From Petrolisthes cinctipes (taxonomy: Eukaryota > Arthropoda > Malacostraca > Decapoda > Porcellanidae): 64,000 nt of DNA. The stretch lies in NCBI GenBank assembly GCA_033782935.1, contig JAWQEG010000169.1, forward strand, positions 124,001 to 188,000, written 5' to 3'. Shown here one piece after another: positions 11,841-24,050 of the stretch. The notes beneath the pieces were generated by a model. That model made no database searches and was not told where the DNA came from. It saw only the letters and a program-made list of their open reading frames with translations. Each line of letters opens with the position of its first letter. Position 1 is the stretch's first letter. The position numbers were made by a program, and so were the translations under genes.

Positions 11841-12385
11841 ACCTAAAATATCGATTTTTAGCATGTTTTTAGCCTATATTTTGAAAATATTCTAGCACTG
11901 AGTAGGCATGTACAGATTGCTTCTGGGCCCCCAAAATATTGAATTTTCGGGTTTTTAGGGCCAGAATTTGAGATATAAACGGGTACAGAAGATGCATGCA
12001 CATATCGACTTTTGGGCACCTAAGAGATCTATTTTCAGTATGTTTTTGGCCTGTATTTAGAAAATACTCTAACACGGAGTAGTCATGTACAGATCGCTTC
12101 TGGGACCCCTAAATATCGAATTTTCGGGTGTTTTGAGCCTGAATTTGAGTTATAAACGGATACTGAAGATGCATGCACATATCGACTTTTGGGCACCTAA
12201 AACATCGATTTTGAGCATGTTTTTGGCCTGTATTTTGAAAATACTCAAACACGGAGTAGGCATGTACAGATCCCTTCTGGAACCCCTAAATATCGAATTT
12301 TCGGGTGTTTTGGGACTGAATTTGAGATATCGACTTTTTGGCACCTAAAATATCGATTTTTAGCATGTTTTTAGCCTATATTTTG
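11841..12385 (+). repeat. Third copy of the 0.54 kb core of the 7.1/10.3 kb block
   Basis: It matches 10486-11030 at an offset of 1,355 bp and 7329-7873 at 4,512 bp. The run of markers is GGGCCCCCAAAATATTG, TATTTAGAAAATACTC, GAGTTATAAACGGATACTG and TTCTGGAACCCC. A related but partial copy starts near 20229. The upstream join (near 11841) passes from an L unit straight into this block without a short-unit junction. Confidence 0.82.
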
Positions 12386-12800
12386 AAAATATTCTAGCAC
12401 TGAGTAGGCATGTACAGATCACTTGTGGGACCCCAAAATATCGAATTTTCGGGTGTTTTGAGCCTGAATTTGAGATATAAACGAGTATAGAAGATGCATA
12501 CACATATTGACTTTGGGCACCAAAAATATCGATTTTCAGCATGTTTTAAGCCTGAAATTTGAAAATACTCTAACACGGAGTAGGCATGTACAGATCGCTT
12601 CTGGGACCACAAAATATCGAATTTTAGGGTGTTTATGCCAGAATTTGAGATATAAACGGGTACAGAAGATGCATGCACATATCGACTTTTGGGCACCTAA
12701 AAGATCGATTTTCAGTATGTTTTTGGCCTGTATTTTGAAAATACTCTAACACGGAGTAGGCATGTACAGATCGCTTCTGGGACCCCAAAATATCGAATTT
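12380..12800 (+). repeat. 0.42 kb block, copy 1 (offset 3,351 bp)
   Basis: It matches 15731-16151. Shared markers are CTTGTGGGACCCC, GAGTATAGAAGATGCATAC, TTTTAAGCCTGAA and GGGACCACAAAATATCG. The two copies differ at a few sites, for example TTTAGGGTG versus TTCGGGTG. Confidence 0.75.
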
Positions 12801-13041
12801 TCGGGTGTTTATGGCCGGAATTTGAGATATAAACGGATGCAGAAGATGCATGCACATATCGACTTTTGGGCACCTAAAAGATCGATTTTCAGTATGTTTT
12901 TAACCTGTATTTTTAACAAGGAGTAGGCATGTACAGATCGCTTCTAGGACCCCAAAATATCGAATTTTCGGGTGTTTTGAGCCTGAATTTGAGATATAAA
13001 CGGGTACAGAAGATACATGCACATATTGACTTTGGGCATCT

Positions 13042-13188
13042 AAAATATCGATTTTCAGCATGTTTTGGGCATGTATTTTGAAAGTACTCTAACACGGAGT
13101 AGGCATGTACAGATCGCTTCTGGGACCCCAAAATATCGAATTTTCGAGTGTTTTGGGCCTTAATTTGAGTTATCGACTTTACGCACCT
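13042..13188 (+). repeat. Short monomer, hybrid subtype S3 (147 bp)
   Basis: After the deletion point it reads CGACTTTACGCACC, which begins like S1 (CGACTTT) and ends like S2 (TTTACGCACC). Other copies have junctions near 15352, 16695, 19887 and 32316. It looks like a recombinant or gene-conversion product of S1 and S2. Independent point change is also possible. Confidence 0.75.
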
Positions 13189-13337
13189 AAAATATCGATT
13201 TTTAGCATGTTTTGAGCCTTTATTTTGAAAAAATTCTAGCACTGAGTAGGCATGTACAGGTCGCTTCTGGGACCCCAAAATATCGAATTTTCCGATGTTT
13301 TTGAGCCTGAATTTGAGATATCGACTTTTTGGCACCT
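13189..13337 (+). repeat. S1 monomer directly following an S3 monomer (S-S pair)
   Basis: Two short units lie back to back, with deletion junctions near 13167 and 13315 only 148 bp apart and no intervening long unit. This copy is 149 bp because of one extra T in a T-run of half B. Confidence 0.8.
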
Positions 13338-15730
13338 AAAAGATCGATTTTTAGCATGTTTTTAGCCTATACTTTGAAAATATTCTAGCACTGAGTAGGC
13401 ATTTACAGATTGCTTCTGGGACCCCAAAATATTGAATTTTCGGGTGTTTTGAGCCTGAATTTGAGATATAAACGGGTACAGAAGATACATGCACATATTG
13501 ACTTTGGGCATCTAAAATATCGATTTTCAGCGTGTTTTGGGAATGTTTTTTAAAAATACTATAACACGGAGTAGGCATGTACAGATCGCTTCTGGGACCC
13601 CAAAATATCGAATTTTCGGGTGTTTTGAGCCTGAATTTGAGATATAAACGGGTACTGAAGATGCATGCACATATCGACTTTTGGGCACCTAAAACATCGA
13701 TTTGGAGCATGTTTTGAGCCTATATTTTGAAAACATTCTAGCACTGAGTAGGCATGTACAGATCGCTTCTGAGACCCTAAAATATCGAATTTTCATGTGT
13801 TTTGGGCCTGATATTGAGATATCGCCTTTACGCACCTAAAATATCGATTTATAGCATGTTTTGAGCCTATATTTTGAAAATATTCTAGCACTGAGTAGGC
13901 ATGTACAGATCGCTTGTGGGACCCCAAAATATCGAATTTTCGGGTGTTTTGAGCCAGAATTTAAGATATAAACAAGTACAGAAGATGCATGCACATATCG
14001 ACTTTTGGGCACCTAAAATATCGATTTGGAGCATGTTTTGAGCCTTTATTTTGAAAACATTCTAGCACTGAGTAGGCATGTACAGATCGCTTCTGGGACC
14101 CCAAAATATCGAATTTTCGGGTGTTTTGAGCCTGAATTTGAGATATAAATGAGTATAGAAGAAGCATACACATATTGACTTTGGGCACCAAATATATCGA
14201 TTTTTAGCATGTTTTAAGCCTGAATTTTGAAAATACTCTAACACGGAGTAGGCATGTACAGATCGCTTCTGGGAACCCAAAATATCGAATTTTCGGGTGT
14301 TTAGGCCAGAATTTGAGATATAAACGGGTACAGAAGATGCATGCACATATCGACTTTTGGGCACCTAAAAGATCGATTTTCAGTATGTTTTTAACCTGTA
14401 TTTTTAACACGGAGTAGGCATGTACAGATCGCTTCTAGGACCCCAAAATATCGAATTATCGGGTGTTTTGAGCCTGAATTTTAGATATAAACGGGTACAG
14501 AAGATACATGCACATATTGACTTTGGGCATCTAAAATATCGATTTTCAGCATGTTTTGGGCATGTATTTTGAAAATACTCTAACACGGAGTAGGCATGTA
14601 CAGATCGCTTCTGGGACCCCAAAATATCGAATTTTCGGGTGTTTTGGGCCTTAATTTGAGATATAAACGAGTACAGAAGATGCATGCACATATCGACTTT
14701 TGGGCACCAAAAATATCGATTTTGAGCATGTTTTGAGCCTATATTTTGAAAACATTCCAGCACTGAGTAGGCATGTACAGATCGCTTCTGGGACCCCACA
14801 ATATCGAATTTTCGGGTGTTTTGAGCCTGAATTTCAGATATAAACGAGTATAGAAGATGAATACACATATTGACTTTGGGCACCGAAAATATCGATTTTC
14901 AGCATGTTTTGGGCCTGAATTTTGAAATTACTCTAACACAGAGTAGACATGTACAGATCGCTTCTTGGACCCCAAAATATCGAATTTCGGGTGTTTAGGG
15001 CCGGAATTTGAGATATAAACGGATGCAGAAGATGCATGCACATATGGACTTTTGGGCACCTAAAAGATCGATTTTCAGTATGTTTTTAACCTGTATTTTT
15101 AACACGGAGTAGGCATGTACAGATCGCTTCTAGGACCCTAAAATATCGAATTTTCTGGTGTTTTGAGCCTGAATTTGAGATATAAACGGGTACAGAAGAT
15201 ACATGCACATATTGACTTTGGGCATCTAAAATATCGATTTTCAGCATGTTTTGGGCATGTATTTTGAAAGTACTCTAACACGGAGTAGGCATGTACAGAT
15301 CGCTTCTGGGACCCAAAAATATCGAATTTTCGAGTGTTTTGGGCCTTAATTTGAGATATCGACTTTACGCACCTAAAATATCGATTTTTAGCATGTTTTG
15401 AGCCTTTATTTTGAAAATATTCTAGCACTGAGTAGGCATGTACAGATCGCTTCTGGGACCCCAAAATATCGAATTTTCCGGTGTTTTGAGCCAGAATTTG
15501 AGATATAAACGGGTACAGAAGATACATGCACATATTGACTTTCGGCATCTAAAATATCGATTTTCAGCATGTTTTGGGCATGTATTTTGAAAATACTCTA
15601 ACACGGAGTAGGCATGTACAGATCGCTTCTGAGACCCCAAAATATCGAATTTTCATGTGTTTTGGGCCTGATTTTGAGATATTGCCTTTACGCACCTAAA
15701 ATATCGATTTATAGCATGTTTTGAGCCTAT

Positions 15731-16151
15731 ATTTTGAAAATATTCTAGCACTGAGTAGGCATGTACAGATCGCTTGTGGGACCCCAAAATATCGAATTTT
15801 CGGGTGTTTTGAGCCTGAATTTGAGATATAAACGAGTATAGAAGATGCATACAAATATTGACTTTGGGCACCAAAAATATCGATTTTCAGCATGTTTTAA
15901 GCCTGAATTTTGAAAATACTCTAACACGGAGTAGGCATGTACAGATCGCTTCTGGGACCACAAAATATCGAATTTTCGGGTGTTTAGGCCAGAATTTGAG
16001 ATATAAACGGGTACAGAAGATGCATGCACATATCGACTTTTGGGCACCTAAAAGATCGATTTTCAGTATGTTTTTGGCCTGTATTTTGAAAATACTCTAA
16101 CACGGAGTAGGCATGTACAGATCGCTTCTGGGACCCCAAAATATCGAATTT
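15731..16151 (+). repeat. 0.42 kb block, copy 2 (offset 3,351 bp)
   Basis: This is the second copy of 12380-12800. Related material with the same GTTTTAAGCCTGAA marker also occurs near 14062-14364 and 21283-21585, the latter two at an offset of 7,221 bp. Confidence 0.75.
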
Positions 16152-17844
16152 TCGGGTGTTTTGGGCCTTAATTTGAGATATAAACGAGTACAGAAGATTA
16201 ATGCACATATCGACTTTTGGGCACCAAAAATATCGATTTTGAGCATGTTTTGAGCCTATATTTTGAAAACATTCTAGCACTGAGTAGGCATGTACAGATC
16301 GCTTCTTGGACCCCAAAATATCGAATTTTCGGGTGTTTATGGCCGGAATTTGAGATATAAACGGATGCAGAAGATGCATGCACATATCGACTTTTGGGCA
16401 CCTAAAAGATCGATTTTCAGTATGTTTTTAACCTGTATTTTTAACACGGAGTAGGCATGTACAGATCGCTTCTATGACCCCAAAATATCGAATTTTCGGG
16501 TGTTTTGAGCCTGAATTTGAAATATAAACGGGTACAGAAGATACATGCACATATTGACTTTGGGCATCTAAAATATCGATTTTCAGCATGTTTTGGGCAT
16601 GTATTTTGAAAGTACTCTAACACGGAGTAGGCATGTACAGATCGCTTCTGGGACCCCTAAATATCGAATTTTCGAGTGTTTTGGGCCTTAATTTGAGATA
16701 TCGACTTTACGCACCTAAAATATCGATTTTTAGCATGTTTTGAGCCTTTATTTTGAAAAAATTCTAGCACTGAGTAGGTATGTACAGGTCGCTTCTGGGA
16801 CCCCAAAATATCGAATTTTCCGGTGTTTTGAGCCTGAATTTGAGATATAAACGGGTACAGAAGATACATGCACATATTGACTGTCGGCATCTAAAATATC
16901 GATTTTCAGCATGTTTTGGGCATGTATTTTGAAAATACTCTATCACGGAGTAGGCATGTACAGATCGCTTCTGGGACCCCAAAATATCGAATTTTCGGGT
17001 GTTTTGAGCCTGAATTTGAGATATAAACGGGTACTGAAAATGCATGTACATATCGACTTTTTGGCACCTAAAACATCGATTTTGAGCATGTTTTGGGCCT
17101 GTATTTTGAAAATACTCTAACACGGAGTAGGCATGTACAGACCGCTTCTGGGACCCCAAAATATGGAATTTTCGGGTGTTTTGGGCCTTAATTTGAGATA
17201 TCGACTTTTTGGCACCTAAAATATCGATTTTTAGCATGTTTTTAGCCTATATTTTGAAAATATTCTAGCACTGAGTAGGCATGTACAGATTGCTTCTGGG
17301 ACCCCAAAATATTGAATTTTCGGGTGTTTTGAGCCTGAATTTGAGATATAAACGTGTACAGAAGATACAAGCACATATTGACTTTGGGCATCTAAAATAT
17401 CGATTTTCAACATGTTTTGAGCCTATATTTTGAAATTACTCTAACACGGAGTAGGCATGTACAGATCGCTTCTTGGACCCCAAAATATCGAATTTTCGGG
17501 TGTTTAGGGCCGGAATATGAGATATAAACGGGTACAGAAGATGCATGCACATATCGACTTTTGGGCACCTAAAAGATCGATTTTCAGTATGTTTTTAACC
17601 TGTATTTTTAACACGGAGTAGGCATGTACAGATCGCTTCTAGAACCCCAAAATATCGAATTTTCGGGTGTTTTGAGCCTGAATTTGAGATATAAACGGGT
17701 ACAGAAGATACATGCACATATCGACTTTTGGGCACCTAAAAGATCGGTTTTCAGTATGTTTTTGGCCTGTATTTTGAAAATACTCTAACACGGAGTAGGC
17801 ATGTACAGATCGATTCTGGGACCCTGAAATATCGAATTTTCGGG

Positions 17845-18845
17845 TGTTTTGGGGCTTAATTTGAGATATAAACGAGTACAGAAGATGCATGCACATATCA
17901 ACTTTTGGGCACCAAAAATATCGATTTTGAGCATGTTTTGAGCCTATATTTTGAAAACATTCCAGCACTGAGTAGGCATGTACAGATCGCTTCTGGGACC
18001 CCACAATATCGAATTTTCGGGTGTTTTGAGCCTGAATTTCAGATATAAACGAGTATAGAAGATGAATACACATATTGACTTTGGGCACCAAAAATATCGA
18101 TTTTCAGCATGTTTTGGGCCTGAATTTTGAAATTACTCTAACACGGAGTAGGCATGTACAGATCGCTTCTTGGACCCCAAAATATCGAATTTTCGGGTGT
18201 TTAGGGCCGGAATATGAGATATAAACGGGTACAGAAGATGCATGCACATATCGACTTTTGGGCACCTAAAAGATCGATTTTCAGTATGTTTTTAACCTGT
18301 ATTTTTAACACGGAGTAGGCATGTACAGATCGCTTCTAGAACCCCAAAATATCGAATTTTCGGGTGTTTTGAGCCTGAATTTGAGATATAAACGGGTACA
18401 GAAGATACATGCACATATTGACTTTGGGCATCTAAAATATCGATTTTCAGCATGTTTTGGGCATGTATTTTGAAAATACTCTAACACGGAGTAGGCATGT
18501 ACAGATCGCTTCTGGGACCCCAAAATATTGAATTTTCGGGGTTTTAGGGCCAGAATTTGAGATATAAACGGGTACAGAAGATGCATGCACATATCGACTT
18601 TTGGGCACCTAAAAGATCGGTTTTCAGTATGTTTTTGGCCTGTATTTTGAAAATACTCTAACACGGAGTAGGCATGTACAGATCGATTCTGGGACCCTGA
18701 AATATCGAATTTTCGGGTGTTTTGGGACTGAATTTGAGATATCGACTTTTCTGGCACCTAAAAGATCGATTTTTAGCATCTTTTTAGCCTATATTTTGAA
18801 AATATTCTAGCACTGAGTAGGCATGTACAGATTGCTTCTGGGCCC
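17845..18845 (+). repeat. 1 kb block carrying S4, copy 1
   Basis: It matches 21695-22695 (offset 3,850) and 33301-34301 (offset 15,456). Shared markers are ACCCCACAATATCG with AATTTCAGATATAAAC, GATGAATACAC, TGAAATTACTC, TTCTTGGACCCC, the 10 bp deletion variant, TTCTAGAACCCC, TTTTCGGGGTTTTAGGG, GATCGGTTTTCAG and CGATTCTGGGACCCTGAAATATCG. Confidence 0.82.
18611..18759 (+). repeat. Short monomer, subtype S4 (149 bp)
   Basis: After the deletion point it reads CGACTTTTCTGGCACC, one base longer than S1, and it carries CCCTGAAATATCG and CAGATCGATTC in half A. Copies have junctions near 18736, 22586, 24299, 27983 and 34192, so it is a marker for one lineage of blocks. Confidence 0.78.
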
Positions 18846-21454
18846 CCAAAATATCGAATTTTGGGGTGTTTTGAGCCTGAATTTGAGATATAAACGAGTA
18901 CAGAAGATGCATGCACATATCGACTTTTGGCCACATAAAAGATCGATTTTGAGCATGTTTTTAGCCTGTACTTAGAAAATACTCTAACACGGAGTAGGCA
19001 TGTACAGATCGCTTCTGGGACCTCTAAATATCGAATTTTCGGGTGTTTTGGGACTGAATTTGAGATATCGACTTTTTGGCACCTAAAATATCGATTTTTA
19101 GCATGTTTTTAGCCTATATTTTGAAAATATTCTAGCACTGAGTAGGCATGTACAGATTGCTTCTGGGACCCCAAAATATTGATTTTTAGGGTGTTTTGAG
19201 CCTGAATTTGAGATATAAACGGGTACAGAAGATACATGCACATATTGACTTTAGGCATCTAAAATATCGATTTTCAGCATGTTTTGGGCATGTATTTTAA
19301 AAATACTCTAACACGGAGTAGGCATGTACAGATCGCTTCTGGGACCCCAAAATATCGAATTTTCGGGTGTTTTGAGCTTGAATTTGAGATATAAACGAGA
19401 ACAGAAGATGCATGCACATATCGACTTTTGGGCAACTAAAACATCGATTTTCAGTATGTTTTTGGCCTGTATTTTGAAAATACTCTAACACGGAGTAGGC
19501 ATGTACAGATCGCTTCTGGGACCCCTAAATATCGAATTTTCGGGTGTTTTGGGCCTTAATTTGAGACATCGACTTTTTGGAACCTAAAATATCGATTTTT
19601 AGCATGTTTTTAGCCTATATTTTGAAAATATTCTAGCACTGAGTAGGCATGTACAGATCGCTTCTGGGACCCCAAAATATCGAATTTTCGGGTGTTTTGA
19701 GCCTGAATTTGAGATATAAACGGGTACAGAAGATACATGCACATATTGACTTTGGGCATCTAAAATATCGATTTTCAGCATGTTTTGGGCATGTATTTTG
19801 AAAGTACTCTAACACGGAGTAGGCATGTACAGATCGCTTCTGGGACCCCTAAATATCGAATTTTCGAGTGTTTTGGGCCTTAATTTGAGATATCGACTTT
19901 ACGCACCTAAAATATCGATTTTTAGCATGTTTTGAGCCTTTATTTTGAAAATATTCTAGCACTGAGTAGGCATGTACAGATCGCTTCTGGGACCCCAAAA
20001 TATCGTATTTTCCGGTGTTTTGAGCCTGAATTTGAGATATAAACGGGTACAAAAGATACATGCACATATTGACTTTCGGCATCTAAAATATCGATTTTGA
20101 GCATGTTTTGGGCCTGTATTTTGAAAATACTCTAACACGGAGTAGGCATGTACAGATCGCTTCTGGGACCCCTAAATATGGAATTTTCGGGTGTTTAGGG
20201 CCTTAATTTGAGATATCGACTTTTTGGCACCTAAAATATCGATTTTTAGCATGTTTTTAGCCTATATTTTGAAAATATTCTAGCACTGAGTAGGCATGTA
20301 CAGATTGCTTCTGGGCCCCCAAAATATTGAATTTTCGGGTGTTTAGGGCCAGAATTTGATATATAAACGGGTACAGAAGATGCATGCACATATCGACTTT
20401 TGGGCACCTAAAAGATCGATTTTCAGTATGTTTTTGACCTGTACTTAGAAAATACTCTAACACGGAGTAGGCATGTACAGATCGCTTCTGGGACCTCTAA
20501 ATATCGAATTTTCGGGTGTTTTGGGACTGAATTTGAGATATCGACTTTTTGGCACCTAAAATATCGATTTTTAGCATGTTTTTAGCCTATATTTTGAAAA
20601 TATTCTAGCACTGAGTAGGCATGTACAGATTGCTTCTGGGACCCCAAAATATTGAATTTTCGGGTGTTTTGAGCCTGAATTTGAGATATAAACGGGTACA
20701 GAAGATACATGCACATATTGACTTTGGGCATCTAAAATATCGATTTTCAGCATGTTTTGGGCATGTATTTTAAAAATACTCTAACACGGAGTAGGCATGT
20801 ACAGATCGCTTCTGGGACCCTAAAATATCGAATTTTCGGGTGTTTTGAGCCTGAATTTGAGATATAAACGGGTACTGAAGATGCATGCACATATCGACTT
20901 TTGGGCACCTAAAACATCGATTTTGAGCATGTTTTTGGCCTGTATTTTGAAAATACTCAAACACGGAGTAGGCATGTACAGATCCCTTCTGGAACCCCTA
21001 AATATCGAATTTTCGGGTGTTTTGGGACTGAATTTGAGATATCGACTTTTTGGCACCTAAAATATCGATTTATAGCATGTTTTGAGCCCATATTTTGAAA
21101 ATATTCTAGCACTGAGTAGGCATGTACAGATCGCTTGTGGGACCCCAAAATATCGAATTTTCGGGTGTTTTGAGCCAGAATTTAAGATATAAACGAGTAC
21201 AGAAGATGCATGCACATATCGACTTTTGGGCACCTAAAATATCGATTTGGAGCATGTTTTGAGCCTATATTTTGAAAACATTCTAGCACTGAGTAGGCAT
21301 GTACAGATCGCTTCTGGGACCCAAAAATATCGAATTTTCGGGTGTTTTGAGCCTGAATTTGAGATATAAACGAGTATAGAAGATGCATACACATATTGAC
21401 TTTGGGCACCAAAAATATCGATTTTCAGCATGTTTTAAGCCTGAATTTTGAAAA

Positions 21455-23135
21455 TACTCTAACACGGAGTAGGCATGTACAGATCGCTTCTGGGACCCCA
21501 AAATATCGAATTTTCGGGTGTTTAGGCCAGAATTTGAGATATAAACGGGTACAGGAGATGCATGCACATATCGACTTTTGGGCACCTAACAGATCAATTT
21601 TCAGTATGTTTTTGGCCTGTATTTTGAAAATACTCTAACACGGAGTAGGCATGTACAGATCGCTTCTGGGACCCCAAAATATCGAATTTTCGGGTGTTTT
21701 GGGCCTTAATTTGAGATATAAACGAGTACAGAAGATGCATGCACATATCGACTTTTGGGCACTTAAAATATCGATTTTGAGCATGTTTTGAGCCTATATT
21801 TTGAAAACATTCTAGCACTGAGTAGGCATGTACAGATCGCTTCTGGGACCCCACAATATCGAATTTTCGGGTGTTTTGAGCCTGAATTTCAGATATAAAC
21901 GAGTATAGAAGATGAATACACATATTGACTTTGGGCACCAAAAATATCAATTTTCAGCATGTTTTGGGCCTGAATTTTGAAATTACTCTAACACGGAGTA
22001 GGCATGTACAGATCGCTTCTTGGACCCCAAAATATCGAATTTTCGGGTGTTTAGGGCCGGAATTTGAGATATAAACGGGTACAGAAGATGCATGCACATA
22101 TCGACTTTTGGGCACCTAAAAGATCGATTTTCAGTATGTTTTTAACCTGTATTTTTAACACGGAGTAGGCATGTACAGATCGCTTCTAGAACCCCAAAAT
22201 ATCGAATTTTCCGGTGTTTTGAGCCTGAATTTGAGATATAAACGGGTACAGAAGATACATGCACATATTAACTTTGGGCATTTAAAATATCGATTTTCAG
22301 CATGTTTTGGGCATGTATTTTTAAAATACTCTAACACGTAGTAGGCATGTACAGATCGCTTCTGGGACCCCAAAATATTGAATTTTCGGGGTTTTAGGGC
22401 CAGAATTTGAGATATAAACGGGTACAGAAGATGCATGCACATATCGACTTTTGGGCACCTAAAAGATCGGTTTTCAGTATGTTTTTGGCCTGTATTTTGA
22501 AAATACTCTAACACGGAGTAGGCATGTACAGATCGATTCTGGGACCCTGAAATATCGAATTTTCGGGTGTTTTGGGACTGAATTTGAGATATCGACTTTT
22601 CTGGCACCTAAAAGATCGATTTTTAGCATGTTTTTAGTCTATATTTTGAAAATATTCTAGCACTGAGTAGGCATGTACAGATTGCTTCTGGGACCCCAAA
22701 ATATTGAAATTTCGTGTGTTTTTAGCCTGAATTTGAGATATAAACGGGTACAGAAGATACATGCACATATTGACTTTGGGCATCTAAAATATCGATTTTC
22801 AGTATGTTTTTGGCCTGAATTTTGAAAATATTCTAGCACTGAGTAGGCATCTACAGATTGCTTCTGGGAACCCAAAATATTGTAATTTTTAGGTGTTTTG
22901 AGCCTGAATTTGAGATATAAAGGGGTACAGAAGATACATGCACATATTGACTTTGGGCATCTAAAATATCGATTTTCAGCATGTTTTGGGCATGTATTTT
23001 GAAAATACTCTAACACGGAGTAGGCATGTACAGATCGCTTCTGGGACACCTAAATATCGAATTTTCGGGTGTTTTGGGCCTTAATTTGAGATATCGACTT
23101 TTTGGCACCTAAAATATCGATTTTTAGCATGTTTT
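21455..23135 (+). repeat. 1.68 kb block, copy 1 (offset 11,606 bp)
   Basis: It matches 33061-34741 at an offset of 11,606 bp, including the S4 junction (22586/34192) and an S1 junction (23088/34694). Its internal part 22350-23100 is also repeated at 24063-24813 (offset 1,713). Its beginning (about 21469-22000) is repeated at about 23525-24056 (offset 2,056). About 1.55 kb (21036-22586) holds no short unit. Confidence 0.83.
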
Positions 23136-24050
23136 TAGCCTATATTTTGAAAATATTCTAGCACTGAGTAGGCATGTACAGATCGCTTGTGGGACCCCAA
23201 AATATCGAATTTTCGGGTGTTTAGGGCCAGAATTTGAGATATAAACGGGTACAGAAGATGCATGCACATATCGAATTTCGGGCACCTAAAAAACATCGAT
23301 TTTGATCATGTTTTGGGCCTGTATTTTGAAAATACTCTAACACTGAGTAGGCATGTACAGATCGCTTCTTGGACCCCAAAATATCAAATTTTCGTGTGTT
23401 TTGAGCTTGAATTTGAGATATAAACGAGTACAGAAGATGCATGCACATATCGACTTTTGGGCAACTAAAATATCGATTTTTAAGCATGTTTTGAGCCTAT
23501 ATATTGAAAACATTCTAGCACTGAGTAGGCATGTACAGATCGCTTCTGGGACCCCAAAATATCGAATTTTCGGGTGTTTAGGCCAGAATTTGAGATATAA
23601 ACGGGTACAGGAGATGCATGCACATATCGACTTTTGGGCACCTAACAGATCAATTTTCAGTATGTTTTTGGCCTGTATTTTGAAAATACTCTAACACGGA
23701 GTAGGCATGTACAGATCGCTTCTGGGACCCCAAAATATCGAATTTTCGGGTGTTTTGGGCCTGAATTTGAGATATAAACGAGTACAGAAGATGCATGCAC
23801 ATATCGACTTTTGGGCACCTAAAATATCGATTTTGAGCATGTTTTGAGCCTATATTTTGAAAACATTCTAGCACTGAGTAGGCATGTACAGATCGCTTCT
23901 GGGACCCCACAATATCGAATTTTCGGGTGTTTTGAGCCTGAATTTCAGATATAAACGAGTATAGAAGATGAATACACATATTGACTTTGGGCACCAAAAA
24001 TATCAATTTTCAGCATGTTTTGGGCCTGAATTTTGAAATTACTCTAACAC

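Larger units (their letters stand above)
12385..18736 (+). repeat. Subarray rich in long monomers, with a 10 bp deletion variant
   Basis: Short-unit junctions are sparse (13167, 13315, 13816, 15352, 15676, 16695, 17194, 18736), leaving gaps of about 1.5 kb at 13816-15352 and 17194-18736 made only of L units. A variant with CTGTATTTTTAACA instead of CTGTATTTTGAAAATACTCTAACA (10 bp missing) occurs near 12905, 14400, 15097, 16437, 17605 and 18301, and later near 22150 and 33757. No other sequence is present. Confidence 0.82.
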
